In this document: positions 60,345 to 64,000 of the stretch, piece by piece
Position numbering within the stretch: position 1 is the first letter of the stretch
How the letters are laid out: each line of letters starts with the position of its first letter
Assembly (NCBI GenBank): GCA_934394435.1
Contig: CAKRRN010000001.1
Span: forward strand, 124,001-188,000
Length of the DNA stretch: 64,000 nt
Source: an uncultured Bacteroidaceae bacterium
GTDB lineage: Bacteria > Bacteroidota > Bacteroidia > Bacteroidales > Bacteroidaceae
Reading direction: 5' to 3'
Translations under genes and position numbers: made by a program
The notes under the pieces: generated by a model
Seen by the model: only the letters and a program-made list of their open reading frames with translations
Database searches by the model: none
Told to the model about the DNA's origin: nothing

Positions 60345-60464
60345 CAAAAAGAAAAAAAAAGATCGGTTTGACAGATAACGGAGATTGTTAGTTTTAGTTA
60401 GTTTTTAGGTTAATAAAGATTGTTAGTTAGAAGAAGCTGCCCGTGAGAGTCGCTTCTTTTTTTT
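60345..60464 (+). ncRNA. Candidate small RNA of about 120 nt
   Basis: A full promoter (60307-60339) and an intrinsic terminator (AAGAAGC 60431-60437 against GCTTCTT 60452-60458, then a T-run to 60464) bound a stretch with no ORF. It is U/G rich and has two direct copies of AGATTGTTAGTT, plus a nearby GTTAGTT copy. It lies in the 628-bp gap between divergent genes 60005-60632, and a further promoter box follows for the next gene. No known RNA family was recognised. Confidence 0.5.
60431..60464 (+). terminator. Intrinsic terminator of the candidate small RNA
   Basis: A 7-bp stem (AAGAAGC against GCTTCTT) around the loop TGCCCGTGAGAGTC, then a run of eight T. Confidence 0.75.
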
Positions 60465-60576
60465 ATGTCTGCATTTTTTTTGCTTGTTGGAGTATCTATA
60501 CAATTTTTATGTTTTTATTTGATATCTTTTTCGGGTTGTAGTCGCGTACTTTTGCTGTAGAAAGAGAAAAAAGTTA

Positions 60577-60584
60577 TACCTTTG
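60577..60584 (+). promoter_or_regulatory. Candidate -7 box (TACCTTTG) for the LptF/G gene
   Basis: TACCTTTGCA with TTTG at 60551-60554 (22-bp spacer). A second match, TACTTTTG, ends at 60554. The leader to the ATG at 60633 is about 40 nt. Confidence 0.6.
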
Positions 60585-60632
60585 CATTTGTAGTATGTAC
60601 GGGTATGTGCGCATGAGCGTGTATGGTCTGAT

Positions 60633-62540
60633 ATGAGGATATTCAAGAAGCTCGACCTTTTTATTCTAAAAGATTATCTGCTGCTGTTTGCAGGTACTTT
60701 CTTTATCTGCCTCTTCATCTTCATGATGCAGTTCATGTGGCGTTATGTAGACGAGTTGGTAGGCAAGGGTCTTTCGTTGGATGTCCTTGCTAAGTTTTTC
60801 TATTATAGTGGTCTTACTCTTGTTCCGATATCTTTGCCGTTGGCGGTTTTGCTTGCCAGTTTGATTTCGTTTGGTAATATGGGCGAACGTCTCGAACTCT
60901 TGGCGATGAAAGCGAGCGGAATACCTTTGGTGCGTATATTGCAACCTGTATTGATATTTGCTGCGGTAGTCTGTTTCGGAAGTTTTTATTTTCAGAACAA
61001 GGTGGGACCAGAGGCTACCAAGCAACTTGCCACTCTGGTGTGGAGCATGAAGCAGAAATCACCTGAGTTGGAGATTCCCGAGGGTATCTTTTATAGTGAG
61101 ATACCAGGCTACAACCTGTATGTGCACCATAAGGATACTAAAACTGGTATGCTGTATGGTGTAATGATTTACAGCAATACGGATGGTTATGAGGATGCAC
61201 AAATAGTATTGGCGGATAGTGCTCGATTGCAGAGTACCGCAGATAAATGCCATCTGAAATTGACGTTGATGCATGGTGAGAGATTCCGTAATATGGATTC
61301 TCAGGGTGGCGGAAATATGCTGCGTGCAAGTGTGCCCTATATGCGAGAGTCGTTTGTGAGCGAAGTAGATTTGATTCCTTTCGATGCGAATTTCAATCTG
61401 ATGGATGCTAATCTCTTCTCGGGCAATGCACAGACCAAGGGGCTGAATGAAATTCGTTTGGGTATTGATTCATTGGAACAGGTGTCAGACAGCATGGGTC
61501 ATGCTATTGCGGCTGTAGTGATGAGCAGTTACCTCAGCAAGGAACTGCCTGTGGGGCAGCCAGATTCACTAAAGGTTGTGAAAGAAGCGAGTGAACCAGA
61601 ATCCCTGGATACTATTTATGCTCATCTGACCGAAGAGCAGCAGTCGAATGCATGGAAAGTGGCACTCAATCGTGCGGAGGGTGCGAAGTCTGAATACGAG
61701 TTTCGCGCCATCATCACTTCTGATACCAATATGCTTCTGCGGCGTCATCGTATGGAGGAGCAGAAGAAGTTTACGCTGAGTCTTGCTTGCTTGCTGTTCT
61801 TTTTTATAGGTGCACCTTTGGGAGCCATCATCCGAAAAGGAGGTTTGGGATTGCCTGTAGTAATCAGTGTACTGATATTTATCTTTTATTATATTGTAAA
61901 TGTGGGTGGCGAGAAAATGGCCAAGGCTGGAGAGTGGAATGTGATATCTGGCATTTGGTTAAGTAGTGCGGTATTGTTCCCAGTGGGAGTCTTTCTGACC
62001 AATAGAGCCAATAAAGATAGTGCTGTATTCAATATCGAAGGCTACCGTAGCTTTATACGTCGTCTTTTTGGACTGAGAGCTTCCAGAGCTATCAATCGCA
62101 AGGAGGTCGTTATTTGCGATCCCGATTATGAGCGCATTATTTCTGATTTAACTTCACTCTCATCTGACTGTCAGAGATATAACCAAGAGGCTCGTCTTAT
62201 GCGTTTCCCTTCCTATGTTCGTATTTTTTTCCATTATAGAGAGGACCGCGAGGTGGAGAAACTAAATGATAGACTCGAACTCCTGATAGAGGAACTTCAT
62301 AATAGTCAGGATAGTGTCATCTTAATGCGTCTCAATGAGTATCCCATATTGGAGACGGATGCTCATACCAGACCCTTCCATTCTCCCCGTTTGAATATTG
62401 CTACGGGAGTGTTTTTTCCCTTGGGTTTGTTCTTTTGGCTACGCATTTGGCGTTATCGTTTGCGCTTGTGGAATGACATGAACTCTATTCAAAAGATAAA
62501 TACGCTTATTATAGAACGGATAAAAAAAACAACAATATGA
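60633..62540 (+). CDS. LptF/LptG family lipopolysaccharide export permease
   Basis: 635 residues. Three N-terminal membrane helices (about 12-34, 55-80 and 100-120) are followed by a large periplasmic beta-jellyroll-like region (about 130-370), then three helices (about 380-400, 405-425 and 435-455), the YjgP/YjgQ plan. The C-terminal extension of about 150 residues (460-635) is a Bacteroidetes addition with one further membrane segment. The protein would move lipopolysaccharide from the inner membrane to the Lpt bridge. It has no LptB, A or C nearby. Its end overlaps the ribBA start by 4 bp. Confidence 0.93.
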   Translation: MRIFKKLDLFILKDYLLLFAGTFFICLFIFMMQFMWRYVDELVGKGLSLDVLAKFFYYSGLTLVPISLPLAVLLASLISFGNMGERLELLAMKASGIPLVRILQPVLIFAAVVCFGSFYFQNKVGPEATKQLATLVWSMKQKSPELEIPEGIFYSEIPGYNLYVHHKDTKTGMLYGVMIYSNTDGYEDAQIVLADSARLQSTADKCHLKLTLMHGERFRNMDSQGGGNMLRASVPYMRESFVSEVDLIPFDANFNLMDANLFSGNAQTKGLNEIRLGIDSLEQVSDSMGHAIAAVVMSSYLSKELPVGQPDSLKVVKEASEPESLDTIYAHLTEEQQSNAWKVALNRAEGAKSEYEFRAIITSDTNMLLRRHRMEEQKKFTLSLACLLFFFIGAPLGAIIRKGGLGLPVVISVLIFIFYYIVNVGGEKMAKAGEWNVISGIWLSSAVLFPVGVFLTNRANKDSAVFNIEGYRSFIRRLFGLRASRAINRKEVVICDPDYERIISDLTSLSSDCQRYNQEARLMRFPSYVRIFFHYREDREVEKLNDRLELLIEELHNSQDSVILMRLNEYPILETDAHTRPFHSPRLNIATGVFFPLGLFFWLRIWRYRLRLWNDMNSIQKINTLIIERIKKTTI

Positions 62541-63742
62541 ATGATAAAGTGACTTTGAGCACCATAGAGGAGGCTCTTGAGGACTTCAAACAAGGCAAGT
62601 TTGTTATTGTGGTGGACGATGAAGACCGCGAGAACGAAGGCGACTTCATTACTCCTGCCGAAATGATAACACCAGAGAAGGTGAATTTTATGCTTCGTTA
62701 TGGGCGTGGAGTTCTTTGTGCACCAATTACCATCAGTAGGGCGAGAGAGTTGGAACTGCCCCATCAGGTGCAAGAGAATACCAGTATGCTTGGGACTCCC
62801 TTTACGGTGACCGTAGATCTTCTTGAGGGATGCACAACAGGTGTGAGCACTCACGATCGTGCTGCTACCATTCGGGCTTTGGCTGACCCTACACGCAAGC
62901 CTACTGATTTTGGACGCCCTGGTCATATAAATCCTCTTTACGCTCAAGATAAAGGTGTGCTTAAGAGAGCAGGACATACAGAAGCTGCTGTAGACCTTGC
63001 ACGTTTGGCTGGACTGCAGCCCGCTGCCGCCTTGATAGAGATTCTTAACGAGGACGGAACAATGGCACGCATGCCTCAACTGCGCGAGGTTGCTCGTGAG
63101 CATGGACTTAAGATTATCTGTATACGCGACTTGATCGCCTATCGTCTAAAACAGGAGTCCTTAGTGGAACGTGGTGTTGAGGCTGAACTGCCAACAGAGT
63201 ATGGCGACTTCCATATTATTCCGTTCCGTCAGAAAAGCAATGGCTTGGAACATGTGGCTTTGGTAAAGGGGGAATGGAAGACTTCTGATCCTGTGCTTGT
63301 GCGTATGCACAGCAGTTGTATGACGGGCGATATCTTTGGTAGCAAGCGTTGTGATTGCGGAGAGCAACTCCATCGGGCCATGCAAATGATAGAGAAGGAG
63401 GGCAAGGGCGTTGTCGTCTATCTGAATCAAGAGGGACGAGGAATTGGTCTGATGAATAAGATTGCCGCCTATAAATTACAGGAGCAGGGAGATGATACTG
63501 TGGATGCAAATATTCATTTAGGTTTTCAGCCCGATGAGCGCGAATATGGTGTAGGTGCACAGATATTGAGAGAACTGGGTGTGGGCAAGATACGACTCAT
63601 TACCAATAATCCTGTGAAACGTGTGGGATTGGAAAGTTATGGGCTACAGATTGTGGAGAATGTGCCTATTGTGGTGGAGCCCAACCCTTATAATAAGCGC
63701 TATCTGGAAACCAAACGTATCCGGATGGGGCATAAGCTGTAA
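62537..63742 (+). CDS. ribBA: Bifunctional DHBP synthase / GTP cyclohydrolase II
   Basis: 401 residues. The N-terminal RibB part (1-about 205) has FVIVVDDEDRENEGDF and STHDRAATIRA with His-Asp for ribulose 5-phosphate use. The C-terminal RibA part has the three zinc Cys in SSCMTGDIFGSKRCDCGEQL (split between S/G) and YLNQEGRGIGLMNKI. The first makes the four-carbon unit and the second opens GTP, the two entry steps of riboflavin synthesis. The full RibA C-terminus TNNPVKRVGLESYGL is present. It overlaps the LptF/G gene by 4 bp. Confidence 0.97.
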   Translation: MNDKVTLSTIEEALEDFKQGKFVIVVDDEDRENEGDFITPAEMITPEKVNFMLRYGRGVLCAPITISRARELELPHQVQENTSMLGTPFTVTVDLLEGCTTGVSTHDRAATIRALADPTRKPTDFGRPGHINPLYAQDKGVLKRAGHTEAAVDLARLAGLQPAAALIEILNEDGTMARMPQLREVAREHGLKIICIRDLIAYRLKQESLVERGVEAELPTEYGDFHIIPFRQKSNGLEHVALVKGEWKTSDPVLVRMHSSCMTGDIFGSKRCDCGEQLHRAMQMIEKEGKGVVVYLNQEGRGIGLMNKIAAYKLQEQGDDTVDANIHLGFQPDEREYGVGAQILRELGVGKIRLITNNPVKRVGLESYGLQIVENVPIVVEPNPYNKRYLETKRIRMGHKL

Positions 63743-63817
63743 TAAAGAGGAGAGACGCGAAGGTCTTTAAGAATACGGTAGAATATAATAATAACGAATC
63801 TACATAATAAACTAAAG

Positions 63818-64000
63818 ATGGAAAACATTCTTTCAGACAGACTCAACCGTCTGTCACCAAGTGCAACACTGGCTATGAGTCAGCGAAGCAGTGAGTTGAA
63901 GGCTCAGGGAGTGGATATAATCAATATGAGTGTGGGGGAACCTGATTTCAATACCCCCGATCATATTAAGGCTGCCGCTATTAAGGCAGTGGAGGAGAAT
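63818..64000 (+). CDS. Pyridoxal-phosphate aminotransferase, class I, N-terminal part
   Basis: The frame starts with ATG at 63818 and runs off the right edge after 61 codons. The N-terminus MENILSDRLNRLSPSATLAM and the motif IINMSVGEPDFNTPDHIKAAAI are typical of class I/II aspartate aminotransferases of the Thermus/Bacteroidetes type. It lies 75 bp after ribBA on the same strand. The active-site Lys is outside the window. Confidence 0.9.
   Translation, partial: MENILSDRLNRLSPSATLAMSQRSSELKAQGVDIINMSVGEPDFNTPDHIKAAAIKAVEEN

Overview
The window looks like chromosomal DNA of a member of the Bacteroidales, most likely Prevotellaceae. The evidence is a short primary sigma factor of about 286 residues without region 1.1, many promoter boxes of the Bacteroidetes type (TAnnTTTG, often with TTTG about 19-22 bases upstream), a complete type IX secretion (T9SS) core operon, a PgpH-type c-di-AMP phosphodiesterase, a secreted calpain-like protease and several SusD-phylum style lipoproteins. 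No insertion sequence, prophage, CRISPR array or rRNA operon was found. Two tRNA genes are present.

Layout. 1-3.5 kb: the end of an S46 dipeptidyl-peptidase, a palindromic repeat block, rpoD (minus), and a LemA / M48 protease pair. 3.6-7.0 kb (minus): a DUF4143 AAA ATPase that may be an insert flanked by a duplicated gene end, a small DUF2795 protein, a PduO-type cobalamin adenosyltransferase and a conserved unknown. 7.4-19.4 kb (plus): a likely mucin/glycoprotein foraging block, made of a 1206-aa secreted discoidin-like protein, a 1391-aa M60-like zinc peptidase, a DUF6057 membrane protein, a lipoprotein joining a CXXCH site to a PD40 propeller, and NagB. 19.7-23.7 kb: tRNA-Leu, a GH127-type glycosidase, an intergenic region packed with palindromes, and a lipoprotein plus small beta-barrel pair. 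23.8-28.4 kb (minus): GH43 lipoprotein, gamma-carbonic-anhydrase-like protein, aminopeptidase P and an LpxL-like acyltransferase. 28.7-33.3 kb (plus): topoisomerase subunit A, a DUF3316 protein and an S41 peptidase. 33.5-39.7 kb: porPKLMN. 39.8-47.6 kb: priA, a small membrane protein, pgpH (minus), gltX and waaA. 48.2-54.99 kb: a small secreted protein, a DUF308 protein, a GNAT protein, a calpain-like protease, an acyl-activating/ACP/acyltransferase fusion and a hemolysin III protein. 55.1-64 kb: an alpha/beta hydrolase, a CinA-C protein, tRNA-Met, serine dehydratase, a strongly structured RNA that resembles 6S RNA, a lipoprotein, an outer-membrane protein, a candidate small RNA, an LptF/G permease, ribBA and the start of an aminotransferase.

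How the parts fit. The secreted protease and binding proteins at 7.4-15.5 kb end in sequences that resemble T9SS sorting domains, and the T9SS core is encoded 18 kb downstream, so they are plausible cargo (inference). NagB would feed amino sugars released from glycoproteins into glycolysis. Most remaining genes are core functions. The least explained sequence is non-coding: a dispersed AAGTA...TACTT palindrome family at three intergenic sites, a second palindrome family near 21.9 kb, the structured RNA at 58.1-58.3 kb and a promoter-to-terminator unit without an ORF at 60.3-60.5 kb.
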